A DNA stretch of 64,000 nucleotides. Source: JAJDIA01 sp031555505 (GTDB lineage: Bacteria > Bacteroidota > Bacteroidia > Bacteroidales > Tannerellaceae). Positions 54,541 to 62,783 of the stretch are shown here, one piece after another. Below the pieces are notes generated by a model that worked only from the letters and a program-made list of their open reading frames with translations, made no database searches and was not told where the DNA came from. The stretch covers positions 1 to 64,000 of the forward strand of contig JAVBUH010000004.1 of assembly GCA_031555505.1 (NCBI GenBank). The letters run 5' to 3'. The stretch's first letter is position 1, and each line of letters begins with the position of its first letter. The position numbers were made by a program, and so were the translations under genes.

Positions 54541-55242
54541 GTGGTTAAACAACAGAAAGAGGAAGTCGATTTATCGGCCAGTTTATCAGAAGTTTGGAGA
54601 GTATTGACCGACAAGGAACGGGATATTCTCCGTGCAAGCTCCAAAATACAGCATTTCAAACGTAACGAGTTGATCTACTGTGAAGGTGATGAGCCAAAGG
54701 ATATGATGTGCTTATTGAAGGGCAAAGTCAAGATCTTCAAAGAAGGTGTTGGAGGCCGTAGCCAGATTATCCGGATGATCAAGCCAGTACAGTATTTCGG
54801 TTACCGGGCTAACTTTGCACAGGAAAACTACCTGACCAACGCTTCGGCTTTTGAATCATCGATCGTATGTCTGATTCCGATGACGGTTGTTACCGAGCTG
54901 TTGATGGGTAACCCGCAATTGGCTCTTTTTTTCATCCGTCAGCTTTCTGTAGATTTGGGTATTGCCGACGAACGCACGGTGAACCTCACCCAGAAACATA
55001 TCCGTGGCCGCCTGGCTGAATCCCTGCTCTTCCTGATGGACAACTATGGCCTCGAAGAAGACGGCGCCACCCTCAGTATCTACCTGGCGCGTGAAGATCT
55101 GGCCAATCTCTCCAACATGACCACCTCCAATGCCATCCGTACCCTTTCTACTTTTGTGGCCGAGCATATCATTGCCCTCGACGGCCGCAAAATCAAATTG
55201 ATCGACGAAGACCGCCTCCGCAAGATCAGCAAAATGGGCTGA
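54541..55242 (+). CDS. Crp/Fnr family transcriptional regulator
   Basis: 233 residues from GTG. A cyclic-nucleotide-binding-like beta barrel (about 20-140, with KRNELIYCEGDEPKDMMCLLKGKVKIFKEG) is followed by a dimer helix and a winged-helix domain (about 155-228, LAREDLANLSNMTTSNAIRTLSTF). No Fnr-type N-terminal Cys cluster is present, and the phosphate-binding cassette of cAMP receptors is not evident, so the ligand is unknown. This subgroup is common in Bacteroidetes as a single regulator. It is monocistronic and divergent from the DUF5686 gene. Confidence 0.9.
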   Translation: MVKQQKEEVDLSASLSEVWRVLTDKERDILRASSKIQHFKRNELIYCEGDEPKDMMCLLKGKVKIFKEGVGGRSQIIRMIKPVQYFGYRANFAQENYLTNASAFESSIVCLIPMTVVTELLMGNPQLALFFIRQLSVDLGIADERTVNLTQKHIRGRLAESLLFLMDNYGLEEDGATLSIYLAREDLANLSNMTTSNAIRTLSTFVAEHIIALDGRKIKLIDEDRLRKISKMG

Positions 55243-55355
55243 TAAGAATAGCTCCCGTTACCCTCTCCATTTTTCTCTACTCCCCCCTATTGGATATGTA
55301 TGTATAATCCACCAGCTATAAATGCAGGAATCATCTCTTCGTTGAGCGATCCTAC

Positions 55356-56177
55356 TTAAAAGGTGTAGGAGAGGTGCAGTCCTGCGCCGCCCGGATGGAG
55401 GGTGGGGGCGAGGAAGAGGGCGGTGTTGTGGCGTTTGAGGTTGAGGCTGCGCACAACGGCGTTTCGGATAGGGAAGTAGGCCAGGTAGGCCAGTTCTACG
55501 GATAAGATACCGAAGCCGGCGCCAGCTACCACATCGGCCACCCAGTGCCGCTTGCCATACACGCGGGCAAAAGCCACGAAGGCTGCCAGCGGGTAGCCTG
55601 ACAAAGCCTGTAGCATTGACGTGTCTTTGAATTCCCTGAAGTTGAGATGGGCGCCCAGGAAGGCGTTAGCCGTATGGCCCGACGGGAAGGAATATTCGAA
55701 GGAGTTGGGGCGTGGCTCGTTCACCCACCGCTTGGTAGTCTGCACCATGAGCGCATTCATCCCTTCGGCCAAACCGAGCAGGAAGAACTGGTCTGCCCAA
55801 TTGTGTTGCTCTTTGCCGATCAAATCATTTACGAATACCAGGCCGAACAGGCCCCATTCCAGATAGTCTTCCACTTTGAGCGGCTCGTCGCGTTCGCTGC
55901 GTGTGAAAAGGTGGTAGTCGTTCATCCCGTCAATGGCCGTGCCGAGAGCGCCTACGGCAATGAGCGATACGGGCAGGATGAGGCGGGTGGCTTTGAAGTC
56001 GTAGTGTATCTCCGGGATGGTGTCTGCCGCTGTGGCCGGTTGCCTGTCGGCTGGACTTCCCGGAGTGATGCCTGCCGATGTAGCCTGTGCAAACAGTCCA
56101 CCTTGCGAGGCCAGTATTACACCTGTCGCCCACAGCCACATCCATCGTTTGCCTATTCTCTTCATCTTCCGGTTCAT
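55356..56177 (-). CDS. PAP2-family membrane phosphatase
   Basis: 273 residues with an N-terminal signal or TM (RWMWLWATGVILASQGGLFAQ). PAP2 motifs are present: KRWVNEPRP (KxxxxxxRP), SFPSGHTANAF (PSGH) and ARVYGKRHWVADV (SRxxxxxHxxxD, first Ser is Ala). It likely removes phosphate from lipid phosphates in the inner membrane facing the periplasm, for example undecaprenyl diphosphate or lipid A, though this cannot be decided. A C-terminal strand-rich tail (TLHPGGAGLHLSYTF) is unusual for plain PAP2 enzymes but common in Bacteroidetes. It is divergent from cysS with about 70 bases between them. Confidence 0.88.
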   Translation of the reverse strand: MNRKMKRIGKRWMWLWATGVILASQGGLFAQATSAGITPGSPADRQPATAADTIPEIHYDFKATRLILPVSLIAVGALGTAIDGMNDYHLFTRSERDEPLKVEDYLEWGLFGLVFVNDLIGKEQHNWADQFFLLGLAEGMNALMVQTTKRWVNEPRPNSFEYSFPSGHTANAFLGAHLNFREFKDTSMLQALSGYPLAAFVAFARVYGKRHWVADVVAGAGFGILSVELAYLAYFPIRNAVVRSLNLKRHNTALFLAPTLHPGGAGLHLSYTF

Positions 56178-56216
56178 TTTTACGACTGCAAAGGAAAGGA
56201 AAACTTTTAAATGTCC

Positions 56217-56224
56217 TATCTTTG
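56217..56224 (+). promoter_or_regulatory. -7 promoter element for cysS
   Basis: TATCTTTG matches TAnnTTTG, 25 bases before the ATG at 56,249. This fixes the start, because the frame stays open to 56,087. Confidence 0.55.
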
Positions 56225-56248
56225 CCTTTCGTAAAAAAACGATCGATC

Positions 56249-57724
56249 ATGGAACATCCTTTGCACATCTACAATACGCTATTGCGGAAGAAAGAACAGT
56301 TTGTCCCCCTGCATGAGCCGCATACCGGCATGTACGTCTGCGGACCGACAGTCTACGGTGATCCGCACTTGGGCCATGCCCGTCCGGCCATCACGTTCGA
56401 TATCCTCTTCCGCTACCTGCAACACCTGGGATATAAGGTACGTTATGTGCGCAACATCACCGATGTGGGCCATCTTGAGCATGATGCTGATGCCGGTGAA
56501 GACAAGATCGCCAAGAAAGCCCGCCTCGAGCAGCTCGAACCGATGGAAGTGGTACAATACTACCTCAACCGCTACCGCGACGCCATGAGGGCGCTCAACG
56601 TGCTCCCGCCCAGCATCGAGCCGCATGCATCGGGGCATATCATTGAACAGATCGAACTGGTAAAGCATATTCTCGACAACGGCTTCGCCTACGAAAGCGA
56701 AGGCTCTGTCTACTTCGACGTAGAGGCGTACGATAAGAAACATCACTACGGCGTCCTTTCCGGCCGCAACATCGAAGATATGATCAACACCACCCGTGTA
56801 CTCGACGGGCAGGAAGAAAAGCGCAACCCCATCGATTTCGCCCTCTGGAAAAAGGCGCAGCCCGAACACATCATGCGCTGGCCTTCGCCCTGGAGCGACG
56901 GTTTCCCCGGCTGGCATTGTGAATGTACGGCGATGGGAAAGAAATACCTCGGCAGCCACTTCGATATCCACGGCGGCGGTATGGACCTGGTATTCCCGCA
57001 CCACGAATGCGAGATCGCACAGGCCGTAGCTTCGCAAGGCGACGATATGGTGCACTACTGGATGCACAACAATATGATCACCGTCAACGGACAGAAGATG
57101 GGCAAATCGCTTGGCAACTTTATCACGCTCGATGAGTTCTTCAATGGCAACCATCCCATGCTGGCACAGGCTTATGCGCCGATGACGATCCGCTTCTTCA
57201 TCCTCCAGGCGCACTACCGCAGCACGGTAGACTTCAGCAATGAAGCCCTCCAGGCTGCCGAGAAAGGACTGGCGCGGCTGATGGATGCCTGGAAGAGCCT
57301 GCAAAAGCTTCAGTCGGCGGCTACTACGTCTGTCGAAATCGGCGGCCTGCGTGTCAAATGCCTCGAAGCGATGAACGACGACCTGAACACACCCATCGTT
57401 ATCTCCCACCTTTTCGATGCCGTGCGTGCCATCAATACGGTCAAAGACGGTAAGGGAACGATCTCGGCTGCCGATCTGGAAGAAATACGCAGTGTATTTC
57501 AGCTCTTCCTCTTCGACACCATGGGGCTAGCCAACGAAACTGCTGCCGGCGTAGGCGGCAGCGAAGCCTTTGGCAAGGCCGTCGACCTGCTCCTCAGCAT
57601 CCGCCAACAGGCGAAGGCCAACAAAGACTGGGCTACGTCAGACAAGATACGCAACGAACTCACCGCCCTCGGCTTCGAGATCAAGGATACGAAAGAGGGT
57701 GCCGAATGGAAACTGGCTAATTAA
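56249..57724 (+). CDS. cysS: Cysteinyl-tRNA synthetase
   Basis: 491 residues from ATG 56,249. Class I synthetase that charges tRNA-Cys. The first zinc ligand is in YVCGPTVYGD near residue 27, the HIGH motif is HLGHARP near 38, WHCECTAMG near 220 has zinc-binding Cys residues and HHECEIAQ follows, and the KMSKS motif is KMGKSLGN near 282. The C-terminal anticodon-binding part ends EIKDTKEGAEWKL. Codons are strongly C-ending. The thioesterase gene starts ten bases after the stop, so they are co-transcribed. Confidence 0.97.
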   Translation: MEHPLHIYNTLLRKKEQFVPLHEPHTGMYVCGPTVYGDPHLGHARPAITFDILFRYLQHLGYKVRYVRNITDVGHLEHDADAGEDKIAKKARLEQLEPMEVVQYYLNRYRDAMRALNVLPPSIEPHASGHIIEQIELVKHILDNGFAYESEGSVYFDVEAYDKKHHYGVLSGRNIEDMINTTRVLDGQEEKRNPIDFALWKKAQPEHIMRWPSPWSDGFPGWHCECTAMGKKYLGSHFDIHGGGMDLVFPHHECEIAQAVASQGDDMVHYWMHNNMITVNGQKMGKSLGNFITLDEFFNGNHPMLAQAYAPMTIRFFILQAHYRSTVDFSNEALQAAEKGLARLMDAWKSLQKLQSAATTSVEIGGLRVKCLEAMNDDLNTPIVISHLFDAVRAINTVKDGKGTISAADLEEIRSVFQLFLFDTMGLANETAAGVGGSEAFGKAVDLLLSIRQQAKANKDWATSDKIRNELTALGFEIKDTKEGAEWKLAN

Positions 57725-57733
57725 GGGGGCGGT

Positions 57734-58144
57734 ATGACGATCAACGACTTTTTCCAGGGCGACCGTTTCGCTCGCTTTGCCGGCGTAGAACTGCTCGAAG
57801 CCGGCAATGGCTATGCCCGTGCCCGGATGGAGATCCGTGAGATGCACCTCAATGGCGGCAACGTGTGCCAGGGCGGTGCCCTCTTCACACTGGCCGACTT
57901 TGCCTTTGCTGTAGCTACCAACAGCCATGGCCGGCTCACCTTTTCCATCACCTCCCATATCAGCATCTTTAAATCCGAAAGCAAAGGTTTCCTTTATGCC
58001 GAAGCCAAGGAAGTATTTGACCACAAACGCCTCTCCAGTTGTGATGTGCGGCTCACCAACGAAGCCGGCGAACTGATCGCCGTCTTCAACGGCACCGGTT
58101 ATCGCAAAGACAGCGCCCTGCCATTCGAACCGCTGATTGATTGA
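57734..58144 (+). CDS. PaaI-type hotdog-fold thioesterase
   Basis: 136 residues, the normal size of a single hotdog domain. The signature GNVCQGGALFTLADFAFAVATNS (in parts, about residues 41-63) includes the GG and the catalytic Asp of LAD. The pattern ITSHISIFKSESKGFLYAEAKEV gives the central strands. It hydrolyses acyl-CoA thioesters in the cytoplasm. The acyl group is unknown; phenylacetyl-type substrates are known for the family, but no paa genes are nearby. Follows cysS and precedes a 790-bp repeat-bearing gap. Confidence 0.9.
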   Translation: MTINDFFQGDRFARFAGVELLEAGNGYARARMEIREMHLNGGNVCQGGALFTLADFAFAVATNSHGRLTFSITSHISIFKSESKGFLYAEAKEVFDHKRLSSCDVRLTNEAGELIAVFNGTGYRKDSALPFEPLID

Positions 58145-58171
58145 CCGAGTAGGAGAAAGACTTCATATTCT

Positions 58172-58753
58172 CCCAGGGTATAACACCTTGCCTTTAGCCT
58201 TTCAGCAGGGGTGTAACTCTCTTGCGTTCAGCAGTTAAAGACTGAATCCTCGCCCTTCAGTCTTCCCTTCAGCCCTTTTTCAGGGATCGTATGCTAAATC
58301 TTCTATCGGCAGCATCCTTATGAAGTATTGTCCTCATCCTTATGATGTATTGTCGTCATCTGAATGATCATTTCATTCCACAATTATGGAGATTCCGTTC
58401 CGCTGCTGTGAAGATTCCTTTTCACAGCTGTGAAGCTTACGCTCCATAGCTGTGAGGAGAAGGCGTCACAGCTGTGAGGAGAAGATATCACAGTTGTGAA
58501 AAGGAAAGGTATTGCTAATGCCGGTAATAGGACTCCTCATTCCCGACAATAGTTGTAGCAGATGCCGACGATAGATACTGCAGGTTTCGTCAGAAAAGGT
58601 GATCAACCTGCCGGAAGGTAGACCGGGAAACAGCCGGAAAAGGCAGAACCGGCTGAAAGCAAAACTGAAGGGTCAGTGTTTAGGCCTTAACTGCTGAAAG
58701 CAAGAAAGTTACACCCCTGCTGAAAGACTGAAGGCAATGGTTGATTCCCTGGG
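58172..58753. repeat. Large inverted repeat, about 105-bp arms, enclosing a 22-bp array
   Basis: The left arm (58,172-58,275) and right arm (58,647-58,753, reversed) align from CCCAGGG to TTCAGCC with only short gaps. The best shared block reads CTTTCAGCAGGGGTGTAACT, then TCTTGC, TTCAGCAGTTAA, CCCTTCAGT and TTCAGCC. The intervening 370 bp holds the 22-bp-period array and is itself partly symmetric (TATTGTC and CTATCG words on both sides). No ORF is credible; a 110-residue plus frame at 58,741-59,073 runs through the terminator and into the opposite gene. No transposase or target-site duplication is seen. Confidence 0.8.
58314..58577. repeat. 22-bp-period tandem array, about 12 diverged units
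   Basis: Starting at 58,314, each 22-bp step carries a TG-type core at positions 8-9 of the unit: TTATGAAG, TTATGATG, GAATGATC, TTATGGAG, CTGTGAAG (twice), CTGTGAGG (twice), TTGTGAAA, TAATGCCG. Units 5-9 (from about 58,401) share CACAGCTGTGA, itself built on the palindrome CAGCTG. The period is exactly 22 bp with no insertion over at least ten units, although the bases between the cores vary freely. This is unlike a slippage satellite, where units would be nearly identical. Confidence 0.8.
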
Positions 58754-58860
58754 TAGAGAAAGGCGGTTGTTGCCGAAACCTTCGAATGCGTGGAGATTGG
58801 ATAGCAGGCTTCGTTTCAAATCGGAGTAACTATGAAACTGTATACGGGGAAGTGGGCATA

Positions 58861-58902
58861 ACAAAAAACGGGATGCCTTGTGGGGGGCGTCCCGTTTTTT
58901 GC
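58861..58902. terminator. Bidirectional intrinsic terminator
   Basis: Stem AAAAAACGGGATGCC / GGCGTCCCGTTTTTT (one G-T pair). T-runs occur on both strands, so it ends transcription from the left and from the CoA transferase gene on the right. Confidence 0.92.
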
Positions 58903-58931
58903 TATGGATGGATGGTTGAACCGTTCCTTAT

Positions 58932-60422
58932 TTATTTGTATTTCTTCCAGTCCACATTATGCATATCGCCGCTTGTGGCCAGTTCCTGGTGGAAGGCAAA
59001 GCAAGCTTGCAGGTTTTGCGGGGTGTGGCCTTTGACGCCCATTTCGAGGTATTCGCGGAGCAGCGGACGGTAGTCAGGATGCACACAATTGTCGATGATG
59101 GCGTTGGCACGCTGGATCGGCGATTTGCCACGCAGGTCGGCAACACCGTATTCAGAGATCATAATCTTAACGGAGTGTTCGCTGTGGTCCATGTGTGATA
59201 CCATCGGAACAAAGGCGCTGATCTTGCCCTCTTTCGCTGTAGATGGCGTGGTGAAGATAGACAGCATGCCCGAACGGGTGAAGTCGCCTGAGCCCCCGAT
59301 GCCGTTCATCATCTTCGTGCCCGATACGTGGGTAGAGTTGATGTTACCGAAGATGTCTGCTTCCAGTGCTGTATTGATTGTGATCAGGCCCAGGCGGCGT
59401 GCCACTTCGGGATTATTGGAGATTTCCTGCGGACGGAGCAATATCTTGTCGTTGAAGAAGGCGAGATTGCCGTAGATTTCTTCGATCACTTCGTTGCTGA
59501 CAGACAGTGAGCAGCCGCTGGCAAACTTCACGCGGCCTTCTTTCATCAGCATGATCACAGCATCCTGGATTACTTCCGTATACACATTGAAAGCGGGGAT
59601 TTCTTTGTTTTCTCCCATACATCCGAGTACTGCGTTGGCAACATTGCCTACACCGCTTTGCAGGGGAACGAATTCTTTCGGCAGACGGCCGGCTTTGATC
59701 TCGCTTACCAGGAAGTTGGCTACATTACGACCGATAGCCATTGTCACGTCGTCCAGCGGGGCAAAGGGACTGCCTTCATTGGCTTCGTTGGTTTCTACTA
59801 CAACGATCTTTGCCGGATCAACCTTGATATAGGGGGTGCCGATGCGATCGGACGGTGCATAGATAGGTATTTCACGACGGTAGGGGGGATCTGCCGGTTC
59901 GTAGATATCGTGCATGCCACGGATCTCTTTCGGGTGGAAACGGTTCAGCTCTACGATCACTACGTTGGCCATGTGGCAAACGGTAGGAGCAATACCTACG
60001 CCACAGGTAGGAACGATCTCGCCGTTCTCGGTTACGTCACAGGCTTCCACAATGGCTACGTCTACCTTACCCAGAAATCCATAACGCAGGCTTTGCGCCA
60101 GTTCAGAGAGGTGCATATCGTAGTAGTGCGTCTCGCGGGCATTCAACAGGTTGCGCAGGTCTTTGTTCGACTGGTACGGGGTGCGGAATTTGATGGCATT
60201 GGCACGTGCCAGTGCGCCATCCAATGAATTACCGGTGGAGGCTCCGGTGAACATACCGATCTGGAAAGGATTGCCTTTGGCATGTTCGGCTTCCGCTCTT
60301 TTAGCGATTGCCGTGGGAACTACTTTCGGGCATCCGGCCGGGGTAAAACCGCCGAAACCTACATTGTCGTCGTGTTTGACGAGCAAAGCTGCTTCTTCAG
60401 CTGAGATGAATTTTAACGCCAT
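58932..60422 (-). CDS. Acetyl-CoA hydrolase/transferase family: succinate (acetate) CoA transferase
   Basis: 496 residues, Cat1/Ach1-type class I CoA transferase. It moves CoA between acetyl-CoA and succinate (or propionate), joining the acetate and succinate arms of fermentation in the cytoplasm. Visible features are FGGFTPAGCPKVVP near residue 23 (CoA-binding glycine loop), SGVGNVANAVLG near 262, VYTEVIQDAVI near 285 with the expected catalytic Glu, and GIGGSGDFTRSG near 380. The full length is typical. It has its own promoter and is closed by a bidirectional terminator 30 bases beyond its stop. Confidence 0.93.
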   Translation of the reverse strand: MALKFISAEEAALLVKHDDNVGFGGFTPAGCPKVVPTAIAKRAEAEHAKGNPFQIGMFTGASTGNSLDGALARANAIKFRTPYQSNKDLRNLLNARETHYYDMHLSELAQSLRYGFLGKVDVAIVEACDVTENGEIVPTCGVGIAPTVCHMANVVIVELNRFHPKEIRGMHDIYEPADPPYRREIPIYAPSDRIGTPYIKVDPAKIVVVETNEANEGSPFAPLDDVTMAIGRNVANFLVSEIKAGRLPKEFVPLQSGVGNVANAVLGCMGENKEIPAFNVYTEVIQDAVIMLMKEGRVKFASGCSLSVSNEVIEEIYGNLAFFNDKILLRPQEISNNPEVARRLGLITINTALEADIFGNINSTHVSGTKMMNGIGGSGDFTRSGMLSIFTTPSTAKEGKISAFVPMVSHMDHSEHSVKIMISEYGVADLRGKSPIQRANAIIDNCVHPDYRPLLREYLEMGVKGHTPQNLQACFAFHQELATSGDMHNVDWKKYK

Positions 60423-60468
60423 GATTTAGATATTTTGTTTGTATGGTACTTCGTCCTAAAATCCGGCG

Positions 60469-60476
60469 CAAAGGTA
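60469..60476 (-). promoter_or_regulatory. -7 promoter element for the CoA transferase
   Basis: On the minus strand the sequence reads TACCTTTG, matching TAnnTTTG, 47 bases before the ATG at 60,422. It lies in the short gap to the next minus-strand gene, so the transferase has a separate promoter. Confidence 0.5.
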
Positions 60477-60494
60477 TTAAAAAAGAATAGGATA

Positions 60495-60926
60495 CTAATA
60501 TTTCCGGTTGAGTATTTCGGCATAAATGACGGCTTTTCTCAATTCTTCCGGATCGGTAAACGTTTCCGGATTGAGAATTGGCTCAGGGGTGGGTTCGATT
60601 ACAGGGGGAGTGGGACGAGTTGTTTGCCTGAATGTTTTTTCGCCTTTCAGGAAAGGCGAACCGGCTTTAACCTGATGAGTAGCTTTGGCGGCTTGCTCCT
60701 GTTGTTGGCGGGCTTGTCGCTGTTTGGCCTCTTCCTGTTCCTGCATTTCTCGCAAGACATCCCAAAAGCCCTTTTTTTCGTCGGTTTCAGGCAGTGCTTC
60801 TTCTTCCGGATACGGCATTTCACGCGGTGCCGTTTCCTGCTTTTTCTTTTTGCGGGAGTTGAGTAAACTGATCACAATGGCTCCTGCCATCAATGCAATA
60901 TAAAGCCAATCGCCAATATTATCCAT
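60495..60926 (-). CDS. Small single-pass membrane protein with charged, coiled-coil region
   Basis: 143 residues from ATG 60,926. The frame opens further upstream (60,998), but the shorter start places the hydrophobic segment at the N-terminus, as for a membrane anchor (MDNIGDWLYIALMAGAIVISLL). A basic stop-transfer patch (NSRKKKKQ) is followed by acidic stretches, a Gln/Ala-rich coiled-coil (EMQEQEEAKQRQARQQQEQ), a Pro-rich linker (PTPPVIEPTPEPIL) and a short conserved-looking end (EELRKAVIYAEILNRKY). No enzyme motif. The last segment resembles an assembly or docking motif. Function not recognised. Located upstream of the CoA transferase on the same strand. Confidence 0.72.
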   Translation of the reverse strand: MDNIGDWLYIALMAGAIVISLLNSRKKKKQETAPREMPYPEEEALPETDEKKGFWDVLREMQEQEEAKQRQARQQQEQAAKATHQVKAGSPFLKGEKTFRQTTRPTPPVIEPTPEPILNPETFTDPEELRKAVIYAEILNRKY

Positions 60927-61113
60927 AACTTTGATTATTTTTGTACGCTTTTTTATCGGAAAAGCTTTACGTCGTCTCATAAGAACCGGGAAGTTCATGT
61001 AAACACCGGAGCTTTATGCATGCCTGAAAGCTCTTTCGCCTTAATGAAGCGTTTATGCCCTTCAAAAATACGTATTATTTGCAAACAAAATGGAATGGAA
61101 TGGTATAAAAAGT

Positions 61114-61145
61114 GAATAAGGGTAACTTCACAGCCACCCTTATTC
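61114..61145. other. Perfect 10-bp hairpin in the miaB upstream gap
   Basis: GAATAAGGGT (61,114-61,123) pairs with ACCCTTATTC (61,136-61,145) around a 12-nt loop. On the plus strand it is not followed by a T-run, while on the minus strand ACTTTTTATACC follows, giving a terminator-like form with no gene to serve. It is found in a 285-bp gap with no other gene. Confidence 0.6.
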
Positions 61146-61166
61146 GATTTAACCAAAACCTTAACT

Positions 61167-61214
61167 ATGAAAAAATTTACGTTTTTCAAGTGCAAATCTA
61201 AGGGAAGAATTTGA
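61167..61214 (+). other. Micro-ORF of 15 codons upstream of miaB
   Basis: ATG at 61,167 opens MKKFTFFKCKSKGRI and a TGA. The first codons look like the N-terminus of an exported Bacteroidetes protein (TTAACT-ATG-AAAAAA context), but the hydrophobic core is missing. It is either a leader peptide or the stub of a lost gene; there is no strong ribosome-binding site. Confidence 0.3.
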
Positions 61215-61283
61215 CTCGGGCAAGTATTTGTCTGACTATTTTGCCAAAGATGTGTAATTTTAAACTTTATTAATAATTAAGGG

Positions 61284-62657
61284 ATGGATCAACAAGAAAC
61301 AGGCGCAGACTTAAAATCTGTTGCCGGTAAAGAGGAAAAGAGGTTATTCATAGAGACTTATGGCTGCCAAATGAATGTAGCCGACAGTGAAGTAGTGGCC
61401 TCTGTGATGCAAATGGGAGGCTATGTGGTGACGGAGGATATCCGGGAAGCAGATGCTGTTTTTTTGAATACCTGTTCGGTGCGCGACAATGCGGAGCAGA
61501 AAATTTACGGGCGGTTGGAGTATCTTCGTTCGTTGCGGAAGAAGAAAAAGGGGCTGATCATCGGCGTGCTTGGTTGTATGGCCGAGCGGGTGAAAGAAGA
61601 ACTGATCGAAGTGCATGGGGTAGACCTGGTGGCCGGTCCTGATTCTTACCTGGATCTGCCGAATCTGGTGGCCGCTGTGGAGCAGGGAGAGAAAGCGCTG
61701 AATGTAGAGTTGTCAACGCAGGAAACCTATAAAGATGTAATCCCGCTCAAGGTAGGTGTACGGTTGTCAGGGTTTATCTCTATCATGCGCGGGTGTAATA
61801 ATTTTTGTACCTATTGTATTGTACCGTACACTCGCGGACGCGAGCGCAGCCGTGAAGTGGAAAGTATTCTGAAGGAGGTGCGCGATATGCGTGATAAAGG
61901 ATTTAAAGAAGTGACTTTGTTGGGGCAGAATGTCAATTCGTATTGCTTTGAAAGTGGGGGTGAGACGGTAGATTTTCCCCACCTGTTGGAAAAAGTAGCA
62001 CTTGAAGCACCGGAGATGCGGGTGCGCTTTACTACGTCGCATCCAAAAGATATGAGTGATGATACGCTGCGGGTGATCGCGGCCTATCCCAATATTTGCC
62101 GTCATATCCACCTGCCGGCCCAGTCTGGCAGTTCACATATCCTGCAGGTCATGAACCGTAGGTACACACGTGAGTGGTATCTGGATCGTATAGCGGCCAT
62201 CCGCCGTATCCTTCCCGATTGCGCCATCTCTACCGACCTGTTCTGCGGTTTTCATTCGGAAACGGAGGCGGAGTATCAGGAGACATTGTCGTTGATGCGT
62301 GAAGTGGGTTACGATAGCGCTTTCCTTTTTAAGTATTCCGAACGGCCGGGTACGTATGCTGCTAAGCATTTGGCCGACGAGGTACCCGAAGAAGAGAAGA
62401 TCCGGCGCTTGCAAGGAATGATTGACCTGCAAAACCAACTGTCTGACGAAAGTAACCAGCGCGATATCGGTAAAGAATTCGATGTGTTGGTGGAAGGCTT
62501 CTCTAAACGTTCACGTGAGCAACTGTTTGGACGTACCAGCCAGAACAAAGTGGTGATCTTTGAGAAACGGAGTTATCATGTAGGACAGTATGTCCGTGTG
62601 CGTATTACGCATGCCTCTTCGGCGACTTTGTTTGGCGAACCGGTGGAAGTTAAATAA
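61284..62657 (+). CDS. miaB: tRNA-2-methylthio-N6-dimethylallyladenosine synthase
   Basis: 457 residues, radical-SAM methylthiotransferase that modifies A37 in tRNAs reading UNN codons. An N-terminal UPF0004 domain with YGCQMNVADSE near residue 29, NTCSVRDNAEQK near 62 and VLGCMAERVKEE near 96 binds the auxiliary 4Fe-4S cluster. The radical-SAM CxxxCxxC is RGCNNFCTYCIVPYTRG near 173. A TRAM domain ends the protein (VGQYVRVRITHASSATLFGEPVEV). All cluster ligands are present. Confidence 0.97.
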   Translation: MDQQETGADLKSVAGKEEKRLFIETYGCQMNVADSEVVASVMQMGGYVVTEDIREADAVFLNTCSVRDNAEQKIYGRLEYLRSLRKKKKGLIIGVLGCMAERVKEELIEVHGVDLVAGPDSYLDLPNLVAAVEQGEKALNVELSTQETYKDVIPLKVGVRLSGFISIMRGCNNFCTYCIVPYTRGRERSREVESILKEVRDMRDKGFKEVTLLGQNVNSYCFESGGETVDFPHLLEKVALEAPEMRVRFTTSHPKDMSDDTLRVIAAYPNICRHIHLPAQSGSSHILQVMNRRYTREWYLDRIAAIRRILPDCAISTDLFCGFHSETEAEYQETLSLMREVGYDSAFLFKYSERPGTYAAKHLADEVPEEEKIRRLQGMIDLQNQLSDESNQRDIGKEFDVLVEGFSKRSREQLFGRTSQNKVVIFEKRSYHVGQYVRVRITHASSATLFGEPVEVK

Positions 62658-62783
62658 TTGTAATTTCATATAGAATTCTGTACGGAATACGTGGATTATT
62701 CGTTCTTTTGTGGAAATTTTAGGGGAAGTGTTGTCTATCGGCTCTTCCCCGCTTTTATGTACATGTAATAGGGACATTGTCTG

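Noticed and set aside
55356..56177. PAP2 gene as lipid A 1-phosphatase or undecaprenyl-diphosphatase
   Set aside because: The motifs only prove the superfamily; the substrate cannot be read from this sequence, so no gene symbol was given.
58314..58577. Possible CRISPR array in the 58-kb gap
   Set aside because: A 22-bp period leaves no room for spacers, and the units vary throughout.
58741..59073. 110-residue plus-strand frame
   Set aside because: It begins inside the right repeat arm, runs through a bidirectional terminator and continues antisense to the CoA transferase; no family resemblance.
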